Shown: piece after piece, positions 15,479-24,590 of the stretch
Position numbering within the stretch: position 1 is the first letter of the stretch
Layout: each line of letters opens with the position of its first letter
NCBI GenBank assembly: GCA_039636775.1
Contig: CP143429.1
Coordinates: forward strand, 3,596,001-3,660,000
Direction: 5' to 3'
DNA: 64,000 bases
Origin: Micrococcaceae bacterium Sec5.8
GTDB taxonomy: Bacteria; Actinomycetota; Actinomycetes; Actinomycetales; Micrococcaceae
Notes under the pieces: generated by a model
The model's database searches: none
Seen by the model: the letters and a program-made list of their open reading frames with translations, nothing else
What the model was told of the DNA's origin: nothing
Made by a program: the position numbers and the translations under genes

Positions 15479-16294
15479 ATGAGCGCCCAGCAGCCTGACG
15501 ATGTGTACACCCACGGCCATCACGAGTCGGTGGTCCGCGCCCACGCCGCCCGCACGGCCGAGAACTCTGCGGCGTTCGTGGTCCCGCATCTGGCCCCCGG
15601 GGTCTCGGTGCTCGACGTCGGGTGTGGGCCGGGGAGCATCACTTGCGATTTCGCCGGGCTCGTCGCCCCCGGGCGAGTCACCGGGCTGGACCGCTCGCCC
15701 GAGGTGATCCGCCAGGCAGCCGCCCTGGCCGACGAGCGCGGCGTGACAAACGTGGCGTTCGTCGCCGGCAACATCTATGATCTCGACTTCGAGGATGAGA
15801 CGTTCGACGTCGTGCACGCTCACCAGGTCCTGCAGCACCTCACAGATCCGGTTGCTGCCCTGCGGGAAATGCGCCGTGTCGCCAAACCCGGTGGCATCGT
15901 GGCGGTGCGTGACGCCGATTTCCACGGCATGAGCTGGTACCCGGCACTGCCGGAACTGGAGGAGTGGATGGAGCTCTACCAGCGGATCGCGCGCCGCAAC
16001 GGGGCCGAGCCCGACGCCGGCCGGCGACTGGTGTCATGGGCGCAGGCTGCCGGCTTCACCGACGTCGCACCGTCCAGCAGCAACTGGCTGTATGCAACCG
16101 GGCAGATGCGGCGCTGGCAGGCCAGGGTCTGGGGCGAGCGGGTGCTGCATTCGGCCTTCGCGGACCAGGCGCGTGAGTACGGCTTCGCCACTGCCGCCGA
16201 CCTGGCCCGCCTGTCGGCAGGTTGGCACCGCTGGGGTTCCACCGACGACGGCTGGTTCCTGATTCCCAACGGCGAGGTAATCGCCCGGGCGTAA
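15479..16294 (+). CDS. Class I SAM-dependent methyltransferase (UbiE-like)
   Basis: 271 residues from ATG 15479. Motif I VLDVGCGPGSITCDF, acidic motif II in GLDRS, AGNIYDLDF, then VHAHQVLQHLTDP and the RVAKPGG post-III segment: a standard small-molecule methyltransferase fold, closest in style to UbiE/Coq5-like enzymes. A C-terminal region of about 100 residues with several Trp probably forms the substrate lid. The acceptor is unknown. The 16-bp tandem repeats cover its leader, and no clear ribosome site is visible. Confidence 0.82.
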   Translation: MSAQQPDDVYTHGHHESVVRAHAARTAENSAAFVVPHLAPGVSVLDVGCGPGSITCDFAGLVAPGRVTGLDRSPEVIRQAAALADERGVTNVAFVAGNIYDLDFEDETFDVVHAHQVLQHLTDPVAALREMRRVAKPGGIVAVRDADFHGMSWYPALPELEEWMELYQRIARRNGAEPDAGRRLVSWAQAAGFTDVAPSSSNWLYATGQMRRWQARVWGERVLHSAFADQAREYGFATAADLARLSAGWHRWGSTDDGWFLIPNGEVIARA

Positions 16295-16378
16295 GCGACA
16301 TCCTTTCCGGCACAGCATTCCCTCACCGCCGCCCAGCCGCTAGGGTGCACTGCAAACACCCTGTAACGAGGAGGACGC

Positions 16379-16930
16379 ATGCGCAACGTGACGGCCGGTC
16401 TTTTCAGCTCCGTGGACGGCGTGGTGGAAGACCCGTTTCTCTGGCAGTTCGACAGCTTTGACGAGGAGCTCGGGGCGGGGATGGGCGAGATGATGGGCCG
16501 GATCGACGCCGGGCTGCTGGGCCGCGTGGGCTACCAACAATGGGCGCAATACTGGCCGAACGCCGAAGCCGACGCCGACTTTGGCGGGTTCATCAACCCG
16601 CTGCCCAAATACGTTGCGTCCCGGACCCTGACGGGCGGCCTTCAGTGGCAGAACTCGCAGCTGATCGAGGGCCCGCTGGAGGGCTTCGTCACGGACCTGA
16701 AGAACAGCGACGGCGGCGACATTGGAGTATTCAGCAGCATCTCCCTGGTCCGCCAGCTGCTCTTCGCCGGGCTGCTGGACACTCTGATGCTGATCGTGCA
16801 TCCTGTCGTGGCGGGCAGCGGCCGGCGGCTCTTCAACGATGGGGACCCTTTGACCCGGCTCGAGTTGCAGTCATCCCAGCAGACCAGCAAAGGCAATATG
16901 ATTCTCAGCTACGGACGCCGCAAGGACTGA
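16379..16930 (+). CDS. Dihydrofolate reductase-fold protein (RibD C-terminal family)
   Basis: 183 residues. It begins MRNVTAGLFSSVDGVVEDP as in the actinobacterial RibD-C/DHFR-like proteins and contains GLLGRVGYQQW, PKYVASRTL, the SISLVRQLLFAGLLDTLMLIVHPVVAGSG strand-loop-strand of the NADPH site, and a final beta strand. Members are probably NADPH-linked reductases, but the substrate of this branch is not established. GAGGAGG lies upstream of the ATG. Confidence 0.85.
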   Translation: MRNVTAGLFSSVDGVVEDPFLWQFDSFDEELGAGMGEMMGRIDAGLLGRVGYQQWAQYWPNAEADADFGGFINPLPKYVASRTLTGGLQWQNSQLIEGPLEGFVTDLKNSDGGDIGVFSSISLVRQLLFAGLLDTLMLIVHPVVAGSGRRLFNDGDPLTRLELQSSQQTSKGNMILSYGRRKD

Positions 16931-16973
16931 CCAGTTGGCCGCGGCGGCCGTGGCGGAAACGTAAACTTGACAG

Positions 16974-17597
16974 GTGCAACCCTCCCTTTGGCTGGCCCTC
17001 GCCGGTGCCGGCGTCCTGATCAGCTTCACCCCCGGCGCAGGCGCCATCAACACCATGAGCAACTCGCTGAACTCCGGCTTTCGGCGCTCCATCTGGGGAA
17101 TCCTCGGGCAGCAGGCGGCGCTGGTGGTACATATCCTGGTCGTGGCCCTGGGCGTGGGGGTACTGGTGGCGAGTTCACCGGTGGCCTTCAACGTCATCCG
17201 CTACGCGGGAGCCGCCTACCTCGTCTACCTGGGCATCCAGCAATTCCGGCATGAACCCGACCTGGACCAAGAGAAGGCCGCGGCCCTGCGGAACGAGCCG
17301 GCCTTCTCCATGTTTCGCCGCGGCCTGTGGGTCAACCTGCTGAACCCCAAGGCGATCGTGTTCTTCCTGGCCTTCATGCCGCAGTTCATCCGCCCGGCGG
17401 ATCCGCTGTTGCCGCAGTACCTCACACTGACCGCCACTGTGGTGGTCATCGACATCCTGGTCATGTGGTTCTTCTTCGCCGCCGCGGCCAAGTCGTTCCA
17501 GCGCTTCACACACGATGCCCGCGGGCAGCGGATCCTCAACCGGACGTTCGGCGTGCTGTTCATGGCCGTCGGCGTCCTGCTCGCCCTCATTCACTGA
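16974..17597 (+). CDS. LysE-family amino acid/metabolite exporter
   Basis: 207 residues with six hydrophobic segments, the hallmark of LysE/RhtB exporters. The segments SFTPGAGAINTMSNS near the start and GLWVNLLNPKAIVFFLAFMPQF in the middle are family signatures. It should sit in the cytoplasmic membrane and export an amino acid or related compound. The start is GTG 16974; the substrate cannot be told from sequence. Confidence 0.87.
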   Translation: MQPSLWLALAGAGVLISFTPGAGAINTMSNSLNSGFRRSIWGILGQQAALVVHILVVALGVGVLVASSPVAFNVIRYAGAAYLVYLGIQQFRHEPDLDQEKAAALRNEPAFSMFRRGLWVNLLNPKAIVFFLAFMPQFIRPADPLLPQYLTLTATVVVIDILVMWFFFAAAAKSFQRFTHDARGQRILNRTFGVLFMAVGVLLALIH

Positions 17598-17740
17598 CGG
17601 GGCGGGCGCCACGCTCCCGTCCGCCGCGGGGCCGAGCCCGCCCGCGGCCATGACACCTCCGGAAACCAAATGTGACAGAGGCTGTAACATTGGCGGCCCG
17701 CGATCTAGCCAAGCAGACCGGCATGGCCCATGCTTGCCCT

Positions 17741-18310
17741 ATGACCTCAACGCCGAGCCAGTACCGGATCATCACGGTCTGCACGGGGAACATTTGCCGG
17801 TCGCCGATGGCTGAGCTGATGCTGACGGAAGCCCTCGCGGCCGCGGGACTCGCCGGCGCCGTCGTCGATTCAGCAGGAATCACGGGCTACGAGGTAGGCC
17901 GGCCCATCGACCCGCGCGCAGCCCGCAATCTCGCGGGCCACAACATCGCCTCGGACACTCACGTGGCTCGCGAATGGCGGCCCGAGTGGTTCGCCTCCCG
18001 GGACCTCATTCTTGCCCTTGACGTGGATCATTTCGGCTGGCTGCAGGAGGCGGCGCCGGACCGTGCGGCGCTGGCGAGGATCCGGATGCTGCGCAGCTTC
18101 GATCCGGCTGTCGCGGGAAAGGACGGCCTGGACCAGGGCATTGAAGACCCCTGGTACGGCAGCCGCACGGACTTTGACCTCACCTGGGACCTGATCAACG
18201 CCTCGATTCCCGGAATCGTGGCGCATGTCGGGACCGAGCTGGCCCGGCGCCGGGGACCGGAGAGGCAACAGCCCGGCGCTGCCGGGCAGCAGGTACGCTC
18301 TATTCCATGA
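17741..18310 (+). CDS. Low-molecular-weight protein tyrosine phosphatase
   Basis: 189 residues. The active-site loop VCTGNICRS gives the C-x5-R signature (Cys14, Arg20), and the general acid Asp is in DPWYGS towards the C-terminus. Members dephosphorylate tyrosine on proteins or arsenate-like substrates; this one resembles the protein phosphatases. ATG 17741 is chosen because the motif then lies 13 residues in, as usual. The TGA overlaps the ATG of the pabB fusion (ATGA), so the two are translationally coupled, though no functional link is known. Confidence 0.88.
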   Translation: MTSTPSQYRIITVCTGNICRSPMAELMLTEALAAAGLAGAVVDSAGITGYEVGRPIDPRAARNLAGHNIASDTHVAREWRPEWFASRDLILALDVDHFGWLQEAAPDRAALARIRMLRSFDPAVAGKDGLDQGIEDPWYGSRTDFDLTWDLINASIPGIVAHVGTELARRRGPERQQPGAAGQQVRSIP

Positions 18311-20373
18311 GTCCCGCACCCGTCATCATCGCCGTCGACGGACGATCCGGTGCGGGAAAGACCACTCTCACGATTGAACTGGCAGCGCGGCTGCGCGAAC
18401 ACCACAAAGTGTCCTTGTTCCACCTGGAGGACATCTACCCCGGCTGGAACGGGCTCGCGGCCGGCATCGAACGCTACGTCTCCACGGTCCTGGCCCCCCT
18501 GCACCGCGGAGAGACGGCCGAATGGGTCAGCTGGGACTGGACTGCACATTATGACGGCGACGCCCGCACCACCCCGCCTGCCGAGATTGTTCTGGTGGAA
18601 GGCGTCGGGGCAGCAGCGGAAGCCGCCCTCCCCTTCCTGGCCGCGGTGATCTGGGCTGATTGCCCCGATCAGGACCGGCGCAGCAGGGCCCTGGCCCGCG
18701 ACGGCGGACGCTACGAACCCTTCTGGGATGAGTGGGCCGCCCAGGAGCAGGTGTGGCTGGCCCAGGACGATGTTCCGGGCCGCGCCGACGTCCGGGTCCT
18801 CAACCGCGCCGACGGCGCCGCCCCGGCGGAGGTCCTGCAGGCCCTCCAGTACCTGCCGGCGCTCGCCCCGGTACTGGTTCCCGAAGCCGGCGCCCGCCGC
18901 GGCCTTCAGCTCCGTACCGAACGGATCGACGCCGCCCCGGACCCCTCCGTGTTATTCGAGACCCTCTTCGGCCGCTCAGCCAACGCCGTCTGGCTCGATT
19001 CTTCGCTTCCCTCCGGTGCCTCCCCGGCGCCCGGTCCGGCGGCGGAACGCAGCCGGTTCAGCATTCTGGCGGACGACGGGGGGCCGTTCGGCCAGTCGGT
19101 CCGGCACAGTTCCGGAACCACCCGGGTGAATGTGGGGAACACCAGCGTCACGGTCGCTGGCCCGTTTTTTCGCTGGCTTGACGCGGCCTGGGACTCCGGC
19201 GCCCTCCACGGCCCGGAGCAGTATCCCTGCGAGTTCACCCTGGGCTGGCTCGGCTACCTCGGCTATGAACTCAAACGGGAGACCGGCGGCAGCGACGTCA
19301 CCGCCGGAACCCCCGACGCCTGCCTGTTGTTTGCCGGCCGGGCCGTGGTGCTGGACCATGTGGAGCGCACGGTCTGGCTGCTGGCGCTGGACACTGCGGC
19401 CGCCGGGGAGTGGCTCGGAACGGCCCGCACCGCAACCGAAGCGGCGGTGCCCGGGCCGGCATCGGCAGCCGGCGGCAGCAACGCCGCCGGACCCTCCTCC
19501 CCCGGCCACAGCGCGCCGGACTTCACCGCGCGGGACTCCGAGGCCGCCTACAAAACGAAGATTTCGCAGGCCCAGCACGAGATCGCCGAGGGCAACACCT
19601 ACGAGGTGTGCCTGACCACCATGCTGACAGCCGAGCTTCCCTCCGCGGTCGATCCATGGCAGACCTACCTGTCCTTACGCCGGAAGAATCCGGCCCCGTT
19701 CGCCAGCTACCTGCGGTTCGGGGAGCTCGCCGTGGCGAGTACGTCCCCGGAACGGTTCCTCCGGATCGCTGCCGACGGTCACATGCGCGCCGAGCCGATC
19801 AAGGGAACCCGGCCCCGGGATGCCGATGCCGCCCGGGACTCAGCGCTGCGGCAGGACCTCCAGTCCTCACCGAAGGACCGCGCCGAGAACATCATGATCG
19901 TGGACCTGCTCCGCAACGATCTCAGCCATTTCGCCGTGCCCGGATCGGTGGCGGTCAGCCGGCTTTGCGCGATAGAAAGCTACGCCACGGTCCATCAGAT
20001 GGTGAGTACCATCGACGCCCTGCTCCGGCCCGGCATGCCGCGGGCCGAGGCCGTCGCAGCGTGCTTCCCCGCCGGGTCCATGACCGGCGCCCCCAAGGTC
20101 AGCACCATGGCCATCCTCGACCGGCTCGAGGGTGCACCCCGCGGCGTGTACTCCGGGGCAATCGGCTATTTTTCCCTCAACGGCGCCACCGACCTCGCCG
20201 TCGCGATCCGCACCCTTGTGGTGACCGGGCAGTCCGGGAACCGCACTGCCCTGAGCCTGGGCGTCGGCGGTGCGATCACCGCGGATTCCGACCCGCAGGA
20301 GGAATACGCGGAGATCAGGACCAAAGCGTTCGGGGTTCTCTCCGCGCTCGGCGCGGAATTCCCGCCCGGCTAG
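18307..20373 (+). CDS. pabB: Aminodeoxychorismate synthase component I with N-terminal P-loop domain
   Basis: 688 residues, versus about 450 for PabB alone. Residues 1-190 are a P-loop kinase-like domain (Walker A GRSGAGKT at 12-19; LVEGVGA resembles its Walker B). Residues about 200-380 look like the N-terminal anthranilate-synthase-I-type domain, and residues about 410-685 form the chorismate-binding domain with PIKGTRPR, whose Lys is typical of PabB rather than TrpE (PIAGT), plus DLLRNDL and AGSMTGAPK. PabB aminates chorismate to 4-amino-4-deoxychorismate for folate. PabC lies 1.6 kb downstream, beyond cls; no glutamine amidotransferase pabA is in the window. The role of the P-loop domain is unknown. 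Confidence 0.88.
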   Translation: MSPAPVIIAVDGRSGAGKTTLTIELAARLREHHKVSLFHLEDIYPGWNGLAAGIERYVSTVLAPLHRGETAEWVSWDWTAHYDGDARTTPPAEIVLVEGVGAAAEAALPFLAAVIWADCPDQDRRSRALARDGGRYEPFWDEWAAQEQVWLAQDDVPGRADVRVLNRADGAAPAEVLQALQYLPALAPVLVPEAGARRGLQLRTERIDAAPDPSVLFETLFGRSANAVWLDSSLPSGASPAPGPAAERSRFSILADDGGPFGQSVRHSSGTTRVNVGNTSVTVAGPFFRWLDAAWDSGALHGPEQYPCEFTLGWLGYLGYELKRETGGSDVTAGTPDACLLFAGRAVVLDHVERTVWLLALDTAAAGEWLGTARTATEAAVPGPASAAGGSNAAGPSSPGHSAPDFTARDSEAAYKTKISQAQHEIAEGNTYEVCLTTMLTAELPSAVDPWQTYLSLRRKNPAPFASYLRFGELAVASTSPERFLRIAADGHMRAEPIKGTRPRDADAARDSALRQDLQSSPKDRAENIMIVDLLRNDLSHFAVPGSVAVSRLCAIESYATVHQMVSTIDALLRPGMPRAEAVAACFPAGSMTGAPKVSTMAILDRLEGAPRGVYSGAIGYFSLNGATDLAVAIRTLVVTGQSGNRTALSLGVGGAITADSDPQEEYAEIRTKAFGVLSALGAEFPPG

Positions 20374-20418
20374 GCTCCGCGCCGAACCGGCGCCACGTCC
20401 GGCCCGCACCGCCGCAGG

Positions 20419-21894
20419 CTATTGGAGCGTCGCCGTCAGCCGGGCGACGTTGTCTACGTATTTGACCCCCATGGGCCGCTTCATCCAGTCCTCAAGCACC
20501 AGCTCGCGGGAAACGCCGCGATAGGTGTCCTCCACGGCGCTGACCCGCCGGACAATGTCCTCACCCAGGAGCATCACGGAGACTTCCAGGTTCAGCGAGA
20601 AGGAGCGCATATCCATGTTGCTTGACCCCAGCACCGCGACCTCGTTGTCGATCGTGAAGTGCTTGGCGTGCAGCACAAACGGGGCCTGGTAAAGGTAAAT
20701 CCGCACCCCGGCCTCCAGCAGCGCCTCGTAATAGGACTGCTGCGCGTGGTGGACCAGGAACTGGTCGCCCTTCTCCGAGACGAAAAGTTCGACGTCGACA
20801 CCGCGCTGCGCCGCCGTCGTTACCGCGTACAGGAGCGAATCATCCGGCACAAAGTACGGGCTGCAGATCGAGATGTTGCGCTGCGCGGAGTAAATCAGGG
20901 TGTTGAAGAGCCGCAGGTTGTTTTCGGTGATGAAGCCCGGCCCGCTGGGCACCACCTGGGCCGTGATGTTCCCGGCGTGCAGTTCCGGGCGGTGCGCCAG
21001 CTGCTGTTCGAGGTTTTCATCCGTTTCGCTGAGCCAGTCGGTGGCGAAGACCACGTTGAGCGTGGTGACAATCGGTCCGCGCAGGCAGGCCATCAGCTCG
21101 ACCCATTCGCGGCCCACCTTGCGGTGCCGAGGGTTGTTGTAGGAGGGCTCAATCAGGTTCTGCGACCCGGTGAACGCAACTTCGCCGTCAATGACCATGA
21201 TTTTGCGGTGGTTGCGCAGGTCCGGGCGACGCCACTGCCCATGGACGGGCCGCAGCGGGAGCATGGGCCGCCAGCGGATCTTGCTGGCCTTGAGCCGGGC
21301 GATCAGCTTGCTGTAACCCTTGACGCGCAGGGTCCCCAGGTGGTCGAACAAAAGGCGGACTTCCACGCCGCGCTCCGCGGCTTCCTCCATCGCTGTCAGC
21401 AGGTCATCGGTGAAGTGGTCCGAACTCAGGATGTAGAACTCGGCGTTGACGAAGGACTCCGCTTCCCGGATGGCGGCCGCCATGGCCGTGAACGAATCCG
21501 GGTAGCCCGGGAGGAGGTCCACGTGGTTGCCGTCCACCATCGGCAGCGACCCCAGCGTCTTGTTCAGTTCCGCCGCGGACAGCACCCAGTCCGGGCCCTC
21601 ATAGCCGCTCTCCAGCATCGCGAGCTCCGAGGCGCCGGCGCGGACCCGGGTGTTCACTGCGTCCTGCTGTGCCCGGCGTTTGCGGGAGAGCCGGAAGTTG
21701 CCGAAGAGCAGGAAGAGCACCAGGCCCACGGCCGGAACAAAGAAGATGATGAGGAGCCATGCCATGGCAGTGGTGGGCCGCCGGTTTCCGGGAATGATGC
21801 CCAGGGCCAGGACCCTGATGCCGAAATCAACTACGGCCAGAATCAGGATGATCCATGACGGAAGAGAATCCGCCAGCGAAAACGGCCACAGCAC
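20419..21894 (-). CDS. cls: Cardiolipin synthase (phospholipase D family)
   Basis: 491 residues. Two N-terminal membrane helices and an RKRRAQQ loop are followed by two HKD motifs, HRKIMVID and HAKHFTID, each with the Gly-Ser-x-Asn continuation. This is the standard bacterial cardiolipin synthase, which joins two phosphatidylglycerols at the membrane. It is convergent with pabB and divergent from pabC. Both catalytic motifs are intact. Confidence 0.93.
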   Translation of the reverse strand: MLWPFSLADSLPSWIILILAVVDFGIRVLALGIIPGNRRPTTAMAWLLIIFFVPAVGLVLFLLFGNFRLSRKRRAQQDAVNTRVRAGASELAMLESGYEGPDWVLSAAELNKTLGSLPMVDGNHVDLLPGYPDSFTAMAAAIREAESFVNAEFYILSSDHFTDDLLTAMEEAAERGVEVRLLFDHLGTLRVKGYSKLIARLKASKIRWRPMLPLRPVHGQWRRPDLRNHRKIMVIDGEVAFTGSQNLIEPSYNNPRHRKVGREWVELMACLRGPIVTTLNVVFATDWLSETDENLEQQLAHRPELHAGNITAQVVPSGPGFITENNLRLFNTLIYSAQRNISICSPYFVPDDSLLYAVTTAAQRGVDVELFVSEKGDQFLVHHAQQSYYEALLEAGVRIYLYQAPFVLHAKHFTIDNEVAVLGSSNMDMRSFSLNLEVSVMLLGEDIVRRVSAVEDTYRGVSRELVLEDWMKRPMGVKYVDNVARLTATLQ

Positions 21895-21988
21895 AGGCGA
21901 ACCCCTCCAGCTCCAAGCCCGCGGAACAGTTCCGGAACGGGCAACCTTGAAATCCTATCCCGTCACCCCGCCGCACTAAGCTGAAGGC

Positions 21989-22936
21989 ATGACTTCTCCC
22001 GTAGCCGCTCCGGTGCTGGTCTTTCTGGATCCCGCGTTCGACGGCGGCCGGCTGGCCGACGCCACCAAACCACAGCTGATGGCGACCGACCAGGGAGCCA
22101 CCCGAGGCGACGGCGTCTTTGAGTCGCTGCTGGTTGTGGGCGGACAGCCCCGCAAGCTTCAGGCGCATCTGAACCGGCTGGCCGGGTCCGCCCGGCTTTT
22201 GGAGCTGGGCATCCCGGCCGAGGGCGTGTGGCGCCGGGCCATTGCGACAGCGATCAGCGAATACCGGCGCAGCCATCTGCCCGGCGGCGGGACCACCGAC
22301 GACGAGCTCGTCGTCAAGCTCCTCGTGACCCGCGGCGTCGAAGGCGCGGCGGGGCCCACCTGCTGGGTACAGGCGTCGGTCCCCGGCGCCGCCGGACGGC
22401 GCCAGCGCGAAACCGGCATTGACGTGCTCCTGCTGGACCGCGGCTACGACAGCGAAGTCGGGGAACGCGCCCCCTGGCTGCTCATGGGCGCCAAGACCCT
22501 CTCTTACGCCGTCAACATGGCAGCGCTTCGCTATGCGCACGCGCACGGAGCCGATGACGTGATCTTCACCTCCGCGGACGGGCGGGTCCTGGAGGGTCCG
22601 ACGTCCACCGTCCTGCTCGCACACCTGGACACGGACGACGACGGCGCCGGCGGGGTGCGCACGGTCCGGCGGCTCATCACGCCCCAGCTCGACAGCGGAA
22701 TCCTGCCCGGCACCTCGCAGGGGGCCTTGTTCACCGCGGCCAAGGCGGCCGGCTGGGAGCTGGGCTACGGCCCGTTGGAGCCGCGTGACCTGTACGACGC
22801 CGACGCCGTCTGGCTGATCTCCAGCATCCGGCTGCTGGCTCCCGTCAACCACATCGACGGCCGGGAAATCGGCACGCCGGACCTGCGTCAGCAGCTCACC
22901 GCGGAGCTCAACGCGCTGTACGCCACCATCGAGTAA
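21989..22936 (+). CDS. pabC: Aminodeoxychorismate lyase (class IV aminotransferase)
   Basis: 315 residues, PLP fold type IV. TDQGATRGDGVFESLLV near the start and the PLP Lys in GAKTLSYAVNMAALR are diagnostic of the lyase / branched-chain aminotransferase group, and VLEGPTSTVLL matches the cofactor-phosphate loop. The PabC assignment (release of p-aminobenzoate and pyruvate) relies on the nearby pabB; a D-amino acid transaminase is the alternative. Confidence 0.83.
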   Translation: MTSPVAAPVLVFLDPAFDGGRLADATKPQLMATDQGATRGDGVFESLLVVGGQPRKLQAHLNRLAGSARLLELGIPAEGVWRRAIATAISEYRRSHLPGGGTTDDELVVKLLVTRGVEGAAGPTCWVQASVPGAAGRRQRETGIDVLLLDRGYDSEVGERAPWLLMGAKTLSYAVNMAALRYAHAHGADDVIFTSADGRVLEGPTSTVLLAHLDTDDDGAGGVRTVRRLITPQLDSGILPGTSQGALFTAAKAAGWELGYGPLEPRDLYDADAVWLISSIRLLAPVNHIDGREIGTPDLRQQLTAELNALYATIE

Positions 22937-22966
22937 GGGCCCCGGGCCCGCCGGAGACGGTGCGGC

Positions 22967-23746
22967 TCAGCCCTTGGCAAGGGCTTCGTCGACGATCCGG
23001 GCCAGGTCCGCTGCTGCGTCCTCGGTGACTCCGGGGCCTGATGCCACCGCCGCGGCCGTCAGCGCACCGCTGAGACCCATGACGGTGACAGTGGTCTGGG
23101 TCTGCCCGGTCGGCAGGGTCTGGATGCCCATGGTCGAGAAGGACTTTTCCGCCGATGTCGCGATGTCCAGGACTTTGGTTTCGCTGGCGACTTTTTGGCC
23201 CTGGAGCTCCATGGTGAAGCTTGCGCATTTCTTGCTGTCAGCTACCGATTCGTCCAGCTTGGTGCGTTGCAGGTCCGGATCCTGGACAGCCACGACCGTG
23301 ACGACGGTGACCACCTGGTCCGCGGCGGACTGGGACACGCCGCTGGCATAGCTGCTTCCCTCCGGGATCTGGCTGTTGCTGTCCACCACCGCCGCGCACT
23401 CGGGCGGGGTGATCGCGGCCGTAGCGATCAACTTCTTCGCCGTGGCGATGCCTTGCTCCAGCTGGTCTGCGGATACGGCGGTGAACCCGGCGCCGCGCTC
23501 GTCCGTGAGCCCGGCAACGATCTGCGCGAGATCCCCGGCCGCATAGGCCTTCACCGTCGCGGCCGGCGACGGCGCGGAGGACGGGCCCGCGGCCGGGGAT
23601 GACGGGTCAGGTGTGGTCGGCGAGGCCGGGGCCGCGGCCGCGGACGGACCGTCCGGGGCTGAAGGCGCCGGAGCGCCGCCGCAGCCTGCGAGCGCCAAAG
23701 CGGTCGAGAGCAGCAACGCTGCCGGAGTGATGGTGCGCAGAATCAT
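22967..23746 (-). CDS. Secreted lipoprotein of unknown function
   Basis: 259 residues from ATG 23746. The signal peptide ends with lipobox LAGC (Cys22). A low-complexity Pro/Ala/Ser linker (about 25-65) precedes a globular domain of about 190 residues with two cysteines (in PPECAAV and KKCASF) that could form a disulfide. This layout is common in actinobacterial surface lipoproteins such as the DUF5642/sensor-like group, but I cannot name the family. GGAGC precedes the start. It is convergent with pabC. Confidence 0.75.
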   Translation of the reverse strand: MILRTITPAALLLSTALALAGCGGAPAPSAPDGPSAAAAPASPTTPDPSSPAAGPSSAPSPAATVKAYAAGDLAQIVAGLTDERGAGFTAVSADQLEQGIATAKKLIATAAITPPECAAVVDSNSQIPEGSSYASGVSQSAADQVVTVVTVVAVQDPDLQRTKLDESVADSKKCASFTMELQGQKVASETKVLDIATSAEKSFSTMGIQTLPTGQTQTTVTVMGLSGALTAAAVASGPGVTEDAAADLARIVDEALAKG

Positions 23747-24111
23747 GGAGCTCCCCAATTTCTCTGTAATGGCGTCACGCACCGGATCGGGCGCGACAAT
23801 CGTGAGCTTACGACATCCGGTCCGTGAAAAACACGACCCCGCCTGCCGGCCGGTCACGCTAGGATCACACTTTCCGGAGCACTCGCCAGGCGTCGCCGCC
23901 CAGCGGGCTGCAGCCCAAGGCAAGCCGGAGGATCAGGTCCAGCAGAACCACGATCTGGACCACGGGCAGCGCCACCATGGTGATGGCATTGAACAGCAGG
24001 TACGCGCCGCCGCATTACCTTTTGTCGGTTCGGCACCTTTTCTCCGTTCCGGCCCGTTACTTGACATGACGGCGGCAACGGTGCGGGCCGGCGTCCGAGA
24101 GTGTTAGGTTT
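23747..24111. other. Intergenic stretch with a membrane-protein-like relic
   Basis: The minus strand from 24014 to 23865 reads as a 49-residue hydrophobic peptide (YLLFNAITMVALPVVQIVVL...RVLRKV, then TGA) of good codon quality, but an in-frame TAA lies directly upstream and there is no start codon. It looks like the end of a broken small membrane protein gene. Nothing else is recognisable. Confidence 0.3.
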
Positions 24112-24205
24112 CTAGTGAGTAATGAGAACCGGCGCCAAGCCCTGACTGGCCGGACGGCAACCCTCCCTTTCGCGGCGGGGTGCCTCAGGTGAGTACTCGG
24201 CATAT
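24112..24205 (+). ncRNA. SAM-IV type riboswitch
   Basis: The core matches the actinobacterial SAM-IV S-adenosylmethionine riboswitch: GCGCCAAGCCC, GGCCGGACGGCAACCCTCC, a hairpin closed by CGCGGCGG, then GGTGCC, with a closing stem GAGTA (24117-24121) / TACTC (24194-24198). It precedes a DUF1737-rhodanese-metZ operon by about 40 bases and should lower expression when SAM is plentiful. The ribosome site AAGGAGA (24234-24240) follows, so control of translation is plausible. Recognition is by eye. Confidence 0.82.
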
Positions 24206-24245
24206 CGACCATTCGAGCTGCAAGCGTGAAAGAAGGAGATCCGTC

Positions 24246-24590
24246 GTGCCTGACGCGTCCACCCCCGCAGTACCCATACCGGCACCAGCCCCGTCCCCGG
24301 CGGTTGCCGGCACGAGCGGGAAGAAGCTGGCATACCGCCTGTTCACCGGCCCCGACGACCGTGCATTTTGCGAGCGCGTCTCGGCCGCCCTCGCCGCGGG
24401 CTACGTTTTGCACGGCAGCCCGGCCGTCACATTCAACGGCAGCGACGTCGTCGTGGCCCAGGCCCTGGTGCTGCCGGCGGCGATCGCCAGCGCCGATGCC
24501 GCCGTCGCCGACGCCGCGGGCGGCCCTGGGTTCGACCGAAAGTTCGACGGAAAATTTGACGGAGAGTTCGACGGAGAGGGCCACGCGTGA
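24246..24590 (+). CDS. DUF1737-containing protein
   Basis: 114 residues from GTG 24246, preceded by AGAAGGAGA. A Pro/Ala-rich start is followed by the DUF1737 domain (KLAYRLFTGPDDRAFCERVSAALAAGYVLHGSPAVTFNG, VVAQAL). The C-terminus holds four in-frame FDG(K/E)-type repeats encoded by a 12-bp DNA tandem repeat, after which it overlaps the rhodanese gene by GTGA. Being first after the SAM riboswitch suggests a part in sulfur-amino-acid metabolism; its biochemical role is unknown. Confidence 0.8.
   Translation: MPDASTPAVPIPAPAPSPAVAGTSGKKLAYRLFTGPDDRAFCERVSAALAAGYVLHGSPAVTFNGSDVVVAQALVLPAAIASADAAVADAAGGPGFDRKFDGKFDGEFDGEGHA
24531..24578 (+). repeat. 12-bp in-frame tandem repeat, four units
   Basis: Units begin at 24531, 24543, 24555 and 24567, with pattern TT(C/T)GACnGA(A/G)A(A/G). 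They encode FDRK, FDGK, FDGE and FDGE at the C-terminus of the DUF1737 protein. Unit gain or loss would keep the frame. Confidence 0.8.
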
